Source: Litoreibacter roseus (GTDB taxonomy: Bacteria; Pseudomonadota; Alphaproteobacteria; Rhodobacterales; Rhodobacteraceae). Taken from it: DNA of 64,000 nt. The notes beneath the pieces were generated by a model, which was not told the origin of the DNA, did not search any database, and worked only from the letters and a program-made list of their open reading frames with translations. Below, in pieces: positions 9,639 to 17,927 of the stretch. Each line of letters opens with the position of its first letter. The stretch's first letter is position 1. The position numbers and the translations under genes were made by a program. The stretch covers positions 1 to 64,000 of the forward strand of contig NZ_BLJE01000004.1 in NCBI RefSeq assembly GCF_009811795.1. The letters are read 5' to 3'.

Positions 9639-10162
9639 CGCAGCCTGACAATCCATCGCTCGGGATTAGCCTACGCATTCTTTCGGGTGTTTTGTTCACT
9701 GGCATGGTCGTTTGCGTGAAAGCTCTGAGCGATGCGGTACCACTTGGTCAGATCGTTTTTTTCCGATCTTTCTTCGCGCTCATTCCGCTGGTGACCTTTT
9801 TGATGGCGCGCCACGAGTTCCCCGGAGCCATCGCCTTTTATTTCGTGGTCGTGTCCATGGCAGGTGGGATACTGACGCTGCTATGGGGCTGGACATTCCC
9901 TGACGCGCAAACTCTTATGTTGCTGGTGCTCGCGGGTCTCTTCGGTGGTTGCGCCCATATCGCAATGACACTTTCGTTCAGCTACGCCGAAGCATCCCGG
10001 CTGGCACCATTCGAATACGTCGCGCTTCTTTGGCCGGTTCTCGCGGATTTGCTGATCTTTGATCTGCCGCTCGGCACGAGTTTTCTATTCGCCCTGCCAC
10101 TGGTTCTGTTGGGGGCCGGTGTGGCTGCTTTCGAAGGGAAGGCGGGACTGAAACTGCCGTAG
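9635..10162 (+). pseudogene. EamA/DMT exporter with in-frame internal deletion
   Basis: 175 aa against about 290 for the family. The N-terminal piece has two helices (ending LMARHEFPG) and then joins directly to the start of the second EamA repeat (AIAFYFVVVSMAGG, then APFEYVALLWPVLADLL). Roughly 115 residues, most of the first EamA repeat, are missing, while the frame stays open. Six helices remain instead of ten. GTG start overlaps the upstream stop, so it is the last gene of the operon. EamA proteins export metallophores in some opine-metallophore loci, which would fit here, but this copy is probably non-functional. A functional half-size transporter is the less likely alternative. Confidence 0.6.
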
Positions 10163-10614
10163 GCACTCACTCCTATGTCAGGTCATTTTTTCGGTCCATA
10201 ACGACGAAATCTATTGGTTAAGGTCGCTGTCTAGATCTCCGCATGCTCGACTTGAGCAGCCTTACTGCCGGGATCGCCTGTACTAAACCAGTATCCAAAT
10301 CGCGCTCTCGCAGCGGAGGTCCGGTTTGGCGAAGCTGCATTGCGGCAAGGTCTTAAACGATGAATACGGGGTATGGGCCGTACTCGGGGCTCGATCTCAT
10401 GTCAAAGCTTTGAATGTCGAGCCTTCTTCAACGGCAGCAGCGAGCCCAACTTGACCAATGCGGCAACGTCAATGAAAGTTCGCTCATAAAGTTTTGGCGT
10501 CAAGCGGAGCGATCCGGTAATGACTATTCACGGCATTCCGTTCCTGATCGGCGTTTGCGGGTATGTCTATCTGATTTTGGCATTGCAGGTCAGCAGCGTA
10601 GATATGTACGGACC
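10163..10614. other. Intergenic, no gene recognised
   Basis: After the metal operon I see no protein with recognisable features and no clear terminator. The region runs into the IS3-type fragment and probably represents deleted or scrambled DNA next to it. Confidence 0.4.
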
Positions 10615-10782
10615 CTCGGCACACTGCGACGAGAAGTCCTGGAAGCCGAATGGTTGTACACTACCAAACAGGCACGGATCATCATCAATACCTGGCTCAG
10701 ACAGTACAATCGTGTTTCGCCACGTCAGGCCCTAAACACGCGCCCGCCCATCCCAGAAACCCTGCACAAAAGTGACCTATAG
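10615..10782 (+). pseudogene. IS3-type transposase, C-terminal fragment
   Basis: About 55 codons read LRREVLEAEWLYTTKQARII, then NTWLRQYNRVSPRQALNTRPP and a stop. This is the end of the integrase core (after the second catalytic Asp) of an IS3-family OrfB, with the usual RPHQAL box degraded to SPRQAL. Everything upstream in this frame is unrelated. It is a different IS3 lineage from the remnant at 59.1 kb. Confidence 0.75.
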
Positions 10783-10919
10783 AAATGGGGCTGGACAGGT
10801 GCTACGCCAAAGTCTTGACGGGGGCACTGCACGCAGGCCAGCGGGTGACCTTTGCTGATTGAAACCCGCATCGCCTGCCGGAACGCGCTTCCGTTCAAAG
10901 CGCGCGATGCAGGAGCGGT

Positions 10920-11399
10920 TTAATGAAAATCGGCGCTGATGTGATCCGCAACACCGTCCGCTGTGGCCATTTCATACATCGTTTTTGCGTCGACGATCCC
11001 GGCGATGGTGCCGTCCTCGTTGTAGCCGACAAGCGGGCCGTGAACGATGGCGAACATCACGCAGCCGTCGGGCGATACGGGCTGGTGAATGGCCGCAGCC
11101 TGTTCGCAGATGTAATCCCCCTTGCTGCCCGCATCGTCGTCATAGGCAAATCCGCCTTCCAGAATAACCCCTTCGACCGCGCCGATATGCCCATGTGGTG
11201 GCGCTTCGGCACCCGGATCGACTTTGAGAAAGAGGGTGAACCCCCCCGACCGGACATCGACGTCCATCAGACGGTAGTGCGTTCCCGGCATGACCCACGG
11301 CATCCAGGGTAGGGTTTCGGGGTTCAGAAAGGCGGGCTTGTCGTGCTTGGTCAGCGGGATGGCACTTGCAGGCGTCGTGTCAGCTGATTGCTTGTTCAT
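10920..11399 (-). CDS. Cupin of the 2,4'-dihydroxyacetophenone dioxygenase type
   Basis: 159 aa single-domain cupin. The first metal-binding motif is visible as PPHGHIGAVEGVILEGGF (His, His, Glu); the second is IHQPVSPDGC. The pattern MPWVMPGTHYRLMDVDVRSGGF matches DAD-family non-haem iron dioxygenases that cleave hydroxyacetophenones, and related ChrR-like cupins. GGAGG precedes the ATG at 11399. It is divergent from an AraC regulator across 72 bases, a usual regulator-target pairing. Carbon-carbon cleavage of an aryl ketone side chain is plausible but inferred. Confidence 0.75.
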   Translation of the reverse strand: MNKQSADTTPASAIPLTKHDKPAFLNPETLPWMPWVMPGTHYRLMDVDVRSGGFTLFLKVDPGAEAPPHGHIGAVEGVILEGGFAYDDDAGSKGDYICEQAAAIHQPVSPDGCVMFAIVHGPLVGYNEDGTIAGIVDAKTMYEMATADGVADHISADFH

Positions 11400-11471
11400 G
11401 ATCGTTCCTCCCGAGTCATCGCAATTTGATAGGGCATGCGGCGAAACAGAGGCTTGTAGGAAATTGCGAAA

Positions 11472-12410
11472 ATGCCGGGATATTGCTACAAACTGCCTAT
11501 GATCACTGACCCGGTATCCCCAGACGCCGACGCCGCTGTCGCCATCATGAAAAAGGGCTGGAACCTGCCGACCGCGTGGGACTTTGATGCGGCGAATGGG
11601 ATAACCGGCACGTTTTGGGACAAGCGCTGCGCGGCGTCACACCATCTGCCCTGCAATCTGAGCGACACGCACCTGATCCTGTCGCTAAACGCCAGCGACA
11701 TTGTCCACGCCGATGTCAGTCTGGAAGGGCGCAGGCAGTATTTCGGTGGGATGAAGCGGGGATCATGGATGCTGGTGGCTTCGGGCAGTGCACCCGATGC
11801 CGTCACATCTGGCGCTTTTTCCCTGCTGCATGTCTACATCCCCATTCGCTTGCTGCGGGATGCCTGCAATGCCTATGACCTTGGCGGCATCATCCCCGAA
11901 AAGGTGGCATACCTGCACGGCACCAACAGCGGCCATCCGGTGGTAAAACACGCTGCAGATTTGATTGCTGCCCATGCCGGACAGGACCGGTTGCGCCGCC
12001 TCCAGATCGATACGTCCTGCCAGAGCATGGTCACGGAAATTCTGCGGGCGTTTGATGCGCCCACAGATCAAGTCGATCGACTATCGCTCACACCCTGGCA
12101 GCGTGCCCGGCTCGAAGAGTATCTGAAAGAAGAATTTTGCAACGATATCGATTTGGCGCAATTGGCCGATGTCGCTGGCCTGAGCAAGTATCATTTTCTG
12201 CGCGCGTTCAAATCGTCGTTTCAAAGAACGCCGATGGCGGAGGTCACTGAGCGACGCTTGAGCCATGCCGCAGATCATCTACGGGAGAACAGGCTGTCGA
12301 TCACGCAGATTGCTCTGAAATGCGGTTTTTCGGATCACAGCCATTTTTCCGCGACCTTCAAACGGCGCTTTGGTGTGACCCCGTCGCGGTACCGGCGGAT
12401 GGATCAGTAG
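11472..12410 (+). CDS. AraC-family transcriptional regulator
   Basis: 312 aa. The C-terminal 100 residues hold two helix-turn-helix units: DIDLAQLADVAGLSKYHFLRAFK and ITQIALKCGFSDHSHFSATFKRRFGVTPSRYR. The N-terminal part is a ligand-sensing region with no recognised domain. AGGA lies about 10 bases before the ATG at 11472; a second in-frame ATG at 11499 has no ribosome site. It is divergent from the DAD-type cupin and most likely activates it. Confidence 0.82.
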   Translation: MPGYCYKLPMITDPVSPDADAAVAIMKKGWNLPTAWDFDAANGITGTFWDKRCAASHHLPCNLSDTHLILSLNASDIVHADVSLEGRRQYFGGMKRGSWMLVASGSAPDAVTSGAFSLLHVYIPIRLLRDACNAYDLGGIIPEKVAYLHGTNSGHPVVKHAADLIAAHAGQDRLRRLQIDTSCQSMVTEILRAFDAPTDQVDRLSLTPWQRARLEEYLKEEFCNDIDLAQLADVAGLSKYHFLRAFKSSFQRTPMAEVTERRLSHAADHLRENRLSITQIALKCGFSDHSHFSATFKRRFGVTPSRYRRMDQ

Positions 12411-12535
12411 ACCGGCTTGCTAGTCAGAAACCAATTGGTTGCACAGCGCGCCATGGCTTTTCCGGGATTTAGCACGCGATCAGATTGACGAGGCGGATCG
12501 TGCTTACCTGGCAACTGGATCAGCGATCTGGCGGG

Positions 12536-12838
12536 TCAAGATTGACCGCCTTCTGCCGGGCAGGTCGCATATTTCTGGGGCGCCGGCTTATGCAATCCGT
12601 GCCTTTGCTCGGAAATGGCCAGAACCGAGGAAATCGTGGAAACGGTGTAAGGCACCAGAAACGTCAGCAGTACTTTCCCCCAATCTCCGGGTGACATGGT
12701 GCCTGACAGGATTCTGTCGCCGTGATTGATCGCAGCCAGAACATGCCCGACAATCAGTGCCATGATCAGCGCGCGCCGCACCACAGTTCGGCGGGTGACA
12801 AGCCGAAAAAGCGGCTCGGCTTCAGGTTGCGGGTTCAT
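12536..12838 (-). CDS. nrtS: NrtS-type nitrate/nitrite transporter
   Basis: 100 aa. Two hydrophobic helices (RRALIMALIVGHVLAAINHG and WGKVLLTFLVPYTVSTISSV) with the conserved AINHGDRIL and PYTVST motifs match NrtS, a small nitrite/nitrate uptake protein of bacteria. The ATG at 12838 overlaps the 3' end of the maleylacetate reductase gene by 17 bases, so it is co-transcribed and probably translationally coupled. Its place in an aromatic operon is unusual. The tail after HGLHKPAPQK is longer than in the relatives I recall. Confidence 0.72.
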   Translation of the reverse strand: MNPQPEAEPLFRLVTRRTVVRRALIMALIVGHVLAAINHGDRILSGTMSPGDWGKVLLTFLVPYTVSTISSVLAISEQRHGLHKPAPQKYATCPAEGGQS

Positions 12839-13883
12839 GTCCGTGCCATGCGTTTTCCAAGAGCGTAACAAGGGCGTCACGCTCCAGCGCTCGGGGGTTG
12901 AAGTACGGGTTCTCCAGCGTGATGTCGACCGCACGCGCTATTCCGTCCTGCGGCATTCCCAGCTCTTCCAGCGAGGTCGGTACTCCGGCAGATTGCGCGA
13001 TCTGAAAGAGGGCGGCAGCAGGTTTGTCTGACTCGGTGGCACGGCGCAGCGCCTCCATCGCCCGCGGTATCGCGGGAGCGTTGTAGGCCAAGGCATGGGG
13101 CAGGATCACGGTATGCGTTTCCGCATGTGGCAGATCGAACGACCCGCCCAGAACATGGCACAGCTTGTGGTGCAGCGCCACGCCGCCCGATCCCAGACAC
13201 ACGGCGCAGAGCCATGCCCCATAGAGCGCATCGGAGCGAGCGTCGATGTCGGCGGGGGCCTCCTGAACACGGGCCAGCGCGCTGGTCATTTTGGCAATGC
13301 CGTCCTCTGCCATGAGCGACAGCACTGGATTCGCCTCTTGCGCGTAGAGCGCCTCGACCGCGTGCGCGATGGCGTTCATCCCGCTGGTGACAGTCATTTT
13401 TGGGGGTAGGGTCAGCGTAAAGTTCACGTCGTAGATGACGGTCTCCGGTAAAACCTTCAGCGTGCGTTGCGTGGTCTTTTTACCAGCCTCGGTCTGACCG
13501 ATGATCGGAGTCATTTCGGAACCCGCGTAGGAGGTCGGCAGCACCACCTGTGGTGCGTCGTTGCGTAACGCAATGGCCTTGCCCAATCCGATGGTAGACC
13601 CGCCACCGATGGACACGATTCCATCCGCGCCCGCCGTCTTAAAGGCCGCCATTGCGCGTTCCGTCACCTCGACGGGCGTGTGCATCGCCGCTTCGGAAAA
13701 CACGCCTGCCGATGCGTTTCCCAAGATCTCGGCCAGCGCTTCACCCTCGGCTTTCTGGTGGGTCGTTGTAAGCACCAAGGCTTTCTTGATGCCAAGGGCG
13801 CCCACTTCATCCGGCAGGGCAGCAGTGGTGCCGACGCCAAAAACGACACGCGCGGGCAGACCAGTATATGTGAAGCTGTTCAT
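12822..13883 (-). CDS. macA: Maleylacetate reductase
   Basis: 353 aa, group III (iron-type) alcohol dehydrogenase fold. GGGST and the LPTSYAGSEMTPIIG motif are typical of maleylacetate reductases, and ALHHKLCHVLGGSFDLPHAETHTVILPH covers the histidine-rich active-site segment in two motifs. It reduces maleylacetate to 3-oxoadipate (also reductively dechlorinating 2-chloromaleylacetate in known cases). This is the joining step between chlorocatechol or hydroxyquinol cleavage and the 3-oxoadipate pathway. It lies 97 bases after the thiolase gene in the same direction. Confidence 0.9.
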   Translation of the reverse strand: MNSFTYTGLPARVVFGVGTTAALPDEVGALGIKKALVLTTTHQKAEGEALAEILGNASAGVFSEAAMHTPVEVTERAMAAFKTAGADGIVSIGGGSTIGLGKAIALRNDAPQVVLPTSYAGSEMTPIIGQTEAGKKTTQRTLKVLPETVIYDVNFTLTLPPKMTVTSGMNAIAHAVEALYAQEANPVLSLMAEDGIAKMTSALARVQEAPADIDARSDALYGAWLCAVCLGSGGVALHHKLCHVLGGSFDLPHAETHTVILPHALAYNAPAIPRAMEALRRATESDKPAAALFQIAQSAGVPTSLEELGMPQDGIARAVDITLENPYFNPRALERDALVTLLENAWHGHEPAT

Positions 13884-13980
13884 CGTTTCATCCTATGGAT
13901 CATGAACGTATTCTGCCCGTCAGGCATTATAGCGTCCAATATGGTTTGGAGCCTTCTTTCATGCCAAAAACGTATTGAAG

Positions 13981-15183
13981 TCAGACCCGTTCGAGAGCGA
14001 CAGCGATGCCTTGGCCGACACCGATACACATGGTTGCAAGCGCCATTTTGCCGCTGCGCCGCGCAAGTTCCAGCGCAGCGGTGCCCGTGATCCGGGCGCC
14101 TGACATCCCAAGCGGATGGCCGAGAGCAATCGCTCCGCCATTGGGGTTGATGTGATCCGCGGCCTCAGACAGGCCAAGCTCCCGCAGTACCGCGATGCCT
14201 TGCGATGCAAAAGCTTCGTTCAGTTCGATCACGTCGAAATCGGTTGGGCTGATCCCAAGCCGCGCGCAGAGCTTCATTGTGGCGGGGGCGGGGCCGATGC
14301 CCATGATGCGGGGTGGTACACCCGCCGTGGCTCCGCCTGCGATGCGGGCCAACGGGGTCAAGCCATGGCTCCTGATTGCCTCGGCTGAGGCAATGATCAT
14401 CGCGGCTGCCCCGTCATTCACGCCTGACGCATTGCCCGCCGTGACCGTTCCACCGTCCCGGAACGGGGTTGGCAGGCTGGCCAGTTTTTCGAGCGAGGAC
14501 GGGCGTGGGTGCTCGTCGGTGTCGAAAACCAGTGCGTTGCCCTTGCGTTGGGGAATGGAGACCGGCGTGATTTCTTCCGCCAGCCGTCCGGCGGCGATGG
14601 CGTCTGCCGCAAGGGTCTGGCTTCGCAGGGCAAAATTATCCTGATCGGCACGTGAAATGCCAAAGTCTTCGGCTACGTTTTCACCGGTCTCGGGCATGCT
14701 GTCGACGCCGTATTGCGCCTTCATCACCGGATTGACAAAACGCCAGCCGATGGTCGTGTCGTAGACCGAGTTGCTGCGCGAAAAGGCTGCTTCGGCCTTT
14801 GGCATCACAAACGGTGCGCGGCTCATGCTTTCCACGCCGCCCGCGATAGCAAGGTCCATTTCGCCCGCGCGAATGGCGCGCGCCGCGGTGATGACCGCAT
14901 CCATGCCAGACCCGCAGAGCCGGTTTATCGTGGTGCCCGGTACGGCCTCGGGCAAGCCTGCCAACAAAAGGGACATACGCGCGACGTTACGGTTATCTTC
15001 GCCCGCCTGGTTGGCGCATCCATAGATCACTTCGTCCACTACCGCCCAATCAAGGGACGTATTGCGATCCATCAGAGCGCGCAACGGAACGGCTCCCAGA
15101 TCATCAGCGCGGACCGAGGCCAGCGTGCCACCGAACCGCCCGATAGGCGTTCGGATGTAGTCGCAGATGAAGGCTTCGGGCAT
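13981..15183 (-). CDS. pcaF: 3-oxoadipyl-CoA thiolase
   Basis: 400 aa thiolase. Acyl-enzyme Cys90 (INRLCGSGMD), His356 (ALGHPLGMSGAR) and the C-terminal Cys386 (MCIGVGQG). The N-terminus DYIRTPIGRFGG is that of the PcaF/PaaJ group. It splits 3-oxoadipyl-CoA into succinyl-CoA and acetyl-CoA. The ATG at 15183 overlaps the CoA-transferase stop codon (TAATG), confirming the operon and the start; a longer frame to 15303 lies within the upstream gene. Confidence 0.92.
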   Translation of the reverse strand: MPEAFICDYIRTPIGRFGGTLASVRADDLGAVPLRALMDRNTSLDWAVVDEVIYGCANQAGEDNRNVARMSLLLAGLPEAVPGTTINRLCGSGMDAVITAARAIRAGEMDLAIAGGVESMSRAPFVMPKAEAAFSRSNSVYDTTIGWRFVNPVMKAQYGVDSMPETGENVAEDFGISRADQDNFALRSQTLAADAIAAGRLAEEITPVSIPQRKGNALVFDTDEHPRPSSLEKLASLPTPFRDGGTVTAGNASGVNDGAAAMIIASAEAIRSHGLTPLARIAGGATAGVPPRIMGIGPAPATMKLCARLGISPTDFDVIELNEAFASQGIAVLRELGLSEAADHINPNGGAIALGHPLGMSGARITGTAALELARRSGKMALATMCIGVGQGIAVALERV

Positions 15184-15959
15184 TACGCCACCTCTTTTAC
15201 ATGTGCGGCGGCCGTCCGTGCCTTCAGCGCGCGCAAGACTTCCAGTTCTTCGGTTGTGGGCGGCGGCGTTTCCTCGACATCCGCGCCATAGCGAATGTCC
15301 CATCCAACGGTGTCGGCCATATCCGCCTGTGTCACGCCGGGATGCAATGACATGACAGTAAACTCCTTGGTCTCAGGGTCCGGCCGCCACACGGCCTTAT
15401 CGGTGATCAGCAAGGTTGGCCCCGCTGTTGTGATCCCAAGCTCTTGTCGATGCGGCCCGCCGCGCCCATGCCCGAAGGAGGTGAAAAAATCGATCTGCCG
15501 CACAAAACTTCGTCTCGCCTGCTTCATTGTTATGAATATCTGCTGACAGGACGACGCGATCTCGGGCGCACCTCCACCACCGGGCAGGCGGACTTTGGGT
15601 GCGTGATAATCCCCCACGACGGTCGTGTTGATGTTCCCGAACCGATCGAGCTGCGCCGCACCCAGGAAGCCGACGGTGATCCGTCCGCCCTGCAGCCAGT
15701 ACCGGAACATCTCAGGGACCGGCACCGTCGTGACGGCTGTGTCACACAGCTCGCCATCACCGATCGAGAGGGGGAGGACCTCTGGAGCGGTGCCAATGGT
15801 GCCGGATTCGTAAATCAGGGTGATGTCAGGCGCATGGGTCAGTCGCGCCAGGTTGCACGCGGCGGAGGGCGCGCCGATGCCCACAAAACAGACATCGTTG
15901 TTCGACAGCGCGCGGGCGGCGGCAACTGTCATGAGTTCATCTGCGATATACTGGGTCAT
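15183..15959 (-). CDS. pcaJ: 3-oxoadipate CoA-transferase, beta subunit
   Basis: 258 aa, glutaconate CoA-transferase-type subunit B, with the catalytic Glu51 in LIYESGTIG. It is larger than classical PcaJ (about 215 aa) and so resembles the CatJ type described in chloroaromatic-degrading Pseudomonas B13. It overlaps both the alpha subunit gene and the thiolase gene. With the alpha subunit it moves CoA from succinyl-CoA to 3-oxoadipate. Confidence 0.88.
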   Translation of the reverse strand: MTQYIADELMTVAAARALSNNDVCFVGIGAPSAACNLARLTHAPDITLIYESGTIGTAPEVLPLSIGDGELCDTAVTTVPVPEMFRYWLQGGRITVGFLGAAQLDRFGNINTTVVGDYHAPKVRLPGGGGAPEIASSCQQIFITMKQARRSFVRQIDFFTSFGHGRGGPHRQELGITTAGPTLLITDKAVWRPDPETKEFTVMSLHPGVTQADMADTVGWDIRYGADVEETPPPTTEELEVLRALKARTAAAHVKEVA

Positions 15960-16810
15960 GTTTCACCTTTGAGCTGGCTGACGCGCGACGCGAAGGCGGA
16001 CGCGTCGGCGTTCAGGACATTTTCGTGCATCCATTTGCCGAACGTGTCTCGATCTGCCGCGATCTTGTCCCAGTTGAGGTAGGCGGCGTTGTCTCGGGGA
16101 TAGTACCCATGGGCATAGGATGGGTGTGCTCCGCCTGGAACGTGGACGAGAGCGTCAATGGTCCAGTACGGCAGGACGCAGACGTTAGTGTGCGCATCCA
16201 GCTGTTCAACTACCTCTTCGACGGTGACGATTGCGGATTTGGCGGCCAGCACCGCCTCTTTTTGGACACCCACGATCCCCTCAATCAGCACGTTGCCCCG
16301 CCGGTCGGCTTTCTGGGCATGGATAACGCTGACATCGGGGCGGATCGCCGGGACTGCGGACAAAGCCTCACCCGTAAAGGGACAGGTGACGCTGCGGATG
16401 TTCGGGTTCACGTCTTTGAGCCCGGCACCGAGGTATCCCCGAAACACCGCCATGGGCAGCCCGGCGGCCCCAGCCTCGTAAGCGTTGGCCATCGCTGCGT
16501 GGGAGTGTTCCTCGATCTCAAGCGCACGTGGCCAGTCGTTTTCGACCGCGTCTCGCAGCCGGCGCAACAGGCCAACGCCGGGATTGCCCGCATAGGAGAA
16601 GACGGCCTTGCGCGCCAGTCCCATGCCGATCATCTGGTCATAGACCAGATCGGGCGTCATCCGGATCAGGGTCAGGTCGTCGATGCCCTGGCGAATGACT
16701 TCGTGCGCCGCGGCATGGGGGATCAGATGGGTGAACCCTTCGAATGCGACCGACATGCCGGGTCGAATGATCGTTCTTACGGCGTCCTGAAGTGCGTGGA
16801 ATTTGGCCAT
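15956..16810 (-). CDS. pcaI: 3-oxoadipate CoA-transferase, alpha subunit
   Basis: 284 aa CoA-transferase subunit A, glutaconate CoA-transferase type: GMSVAFEGFTHLIPHAA near the N-terminus, then NPNIRSVTCPFTGE and VIHAQKADRRGNV. Longer than classical PcaI (about 230 aa), like CatI of Pseudomonas B13. First gene of the minus-strand operon pcaI-pcaJ-pcaF-macA-nrtS, divergent from a LysR regulator across about 92 bases. Confidence 0.88.
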   Translation of the reverse strand: MAKFHALQDAVRTIIRPGMSVAFEGFTHLIPHAAAHEVIRQGIDDLTLIRMTPDLVYDQMIGMGLARKAVFSYAGNPGVGLLRRLRDAVENDWPRALEIEEHSHAAMANAYEAGAAGLPMAVFRGYLGAGLKDVNPNIRSVTCPFTGEALSAVPAIRPDVSVIHAQKADRRGNVLIEGIVGVQKEAVLAAKSAIVTVEEVVEQLDAHTNVCVLPYWTIDALVHVPGGAHPSYAHGYYPRDNAAYLNWDKIAADRDTFGKWMHENVLNADASAFASRVSQLKGET

Positions 16811-16902
16811 GGTAGCAGATGCTCAAGTTGCGATTTGCCTTGGGTAGAATGCAAAAAGATGGAATATAAATTCAAAACGCGAGCTTCGGATGAGAAAAAA
16901 TC

Positions 16903-17841
16903 ATGAATCTGCTGTCCAGCATCACGCTTAAGCAGCTGCGCTGTTTCGTCGAGACCTATCATACGCACAGCGTCGCGGACGCCGCTGAGGCCTTGGGCAT
17001 CACGCAATCGGCCGCAAGCCGCCGGATCTCGGACCTTGAGACGCTGCTTGATACCCGGCTGTTCACACGGTCTGGGCGGCGATTGATGCCCAACGTCACG
17101 GCGACTTTGTTGCTGCGCCATGCCGAGGCTGCATTGCAGAAACTTGGCGCGGGGCTTGACCTGATTGCAGGTGCCGGCGCAGGTAATCGTCCGGCGCTGG
17201 TCATCGGTGCGCTGCCCACGGTTACTGGGACCGTTGTGCCGCGTGCTGTTTTGCGGATGCGGGTGGCGGTGCCAGACCTTTTGATCCGGATCGAAACAGG
17301 GTCAGGCGATCAATTGCTGCCGCGTTTGCGTAGCGGGCAACTGAATTGCGTCGTCGGGCGCATGGCGGCCACTGATCAGATGACAGGGCTTCGTTTTGAC
17401 CCGCTGTTTCGCGACCGGCTGGCCTTCGTCACCCGGGTAACGCATCCGCTTGCCGATGCCAAAACCTCTGCAAGCGCGCTTGCGCGGTATCCGCTCGTGA
17501 TGCCGCCGCAGAACGCCGTGATCCGCCCCGTCGTCGATGCGTTTCTTGCCGCGCGTGGCATCGGATTGCCCGAGGACCGCATTGAGACGACCGACCAATC
17601 GGTTGCGACGGCTATTTTGCGCGAAACCGATGCGATCTGGATCATTTCACGCGGTGTGGCAGAGGCGTTGGTGGCCGAGGGGCGGTTGACCTTTCTGTTG
17701 ATAGATGCCGCCGACACGATCGGTGCGATCGGTCTGATGCAGCGTAGCGATGAACAGTCTCCGGAAATGAACGCCTTTGCAGATTGCCTATACGATGCAG
17801 CGGTTCCGAACACTGCCGGCGGAGGTGATGCGATACCATAG
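16903..17841 (+). CDS. LysR-family regulator, PcaQ/GbpR-like
   Basis: 312 aa. N-terminal winged helix: ITLKQLRCFVETYHTHSVAD, then AAEALGITQSAASRRISDLE. The effector domain (ALVIGALPTVTGTVVPRAVLR) is of the PcaQ/GbpR subgroup, which responds to 3-oxoadipate-pathway intermediates or sugars. It is divergent from pcaIJF-macA-nrtS and is followed in the same direction by the MBL hydrolase, catB and catC, so it could control both units. The spacer 16811-16902 is AT-rich with an imperfect GAAT/ATTC dyad near 16861. I do not see a perfect PcaQ box. Confidence 0.82.
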   Translation: MNLLSSITLKQLRCFVETYHTHSVADAAEALGITQSAASRRISDLETLLDTRLFTRSGRRLMPNVTATLLLRHAEAALQKLGAGLDLIAGAGAGNRPALVIGALPTVTGTVVPRAVLRMRVAVPDLLIRIETGSGDQLLPRLRSGQLNCVVGRMAATDQMTGLRFDPLFRDRLAFVTRVTHPLADAKTSASALARYPLVMPPQNAVIRPVVDAFLAARGIGLPEDRIETTDQSVATAILRETDAIWIISRGVAEALVAEGRLTFLLIDAADTIGAIGLMQRSDEQSPEMNAFADCLYDAAVPNTAGGGDAIP

Positions 17842-17927
17842 AGGTATTGAGCAAGCAAAGAGTTGGTATTGGACGGCATGATGTTTGCCAGGCAAATAGG
17901 AGTCAAACATATGTGACGGAGAACGAC

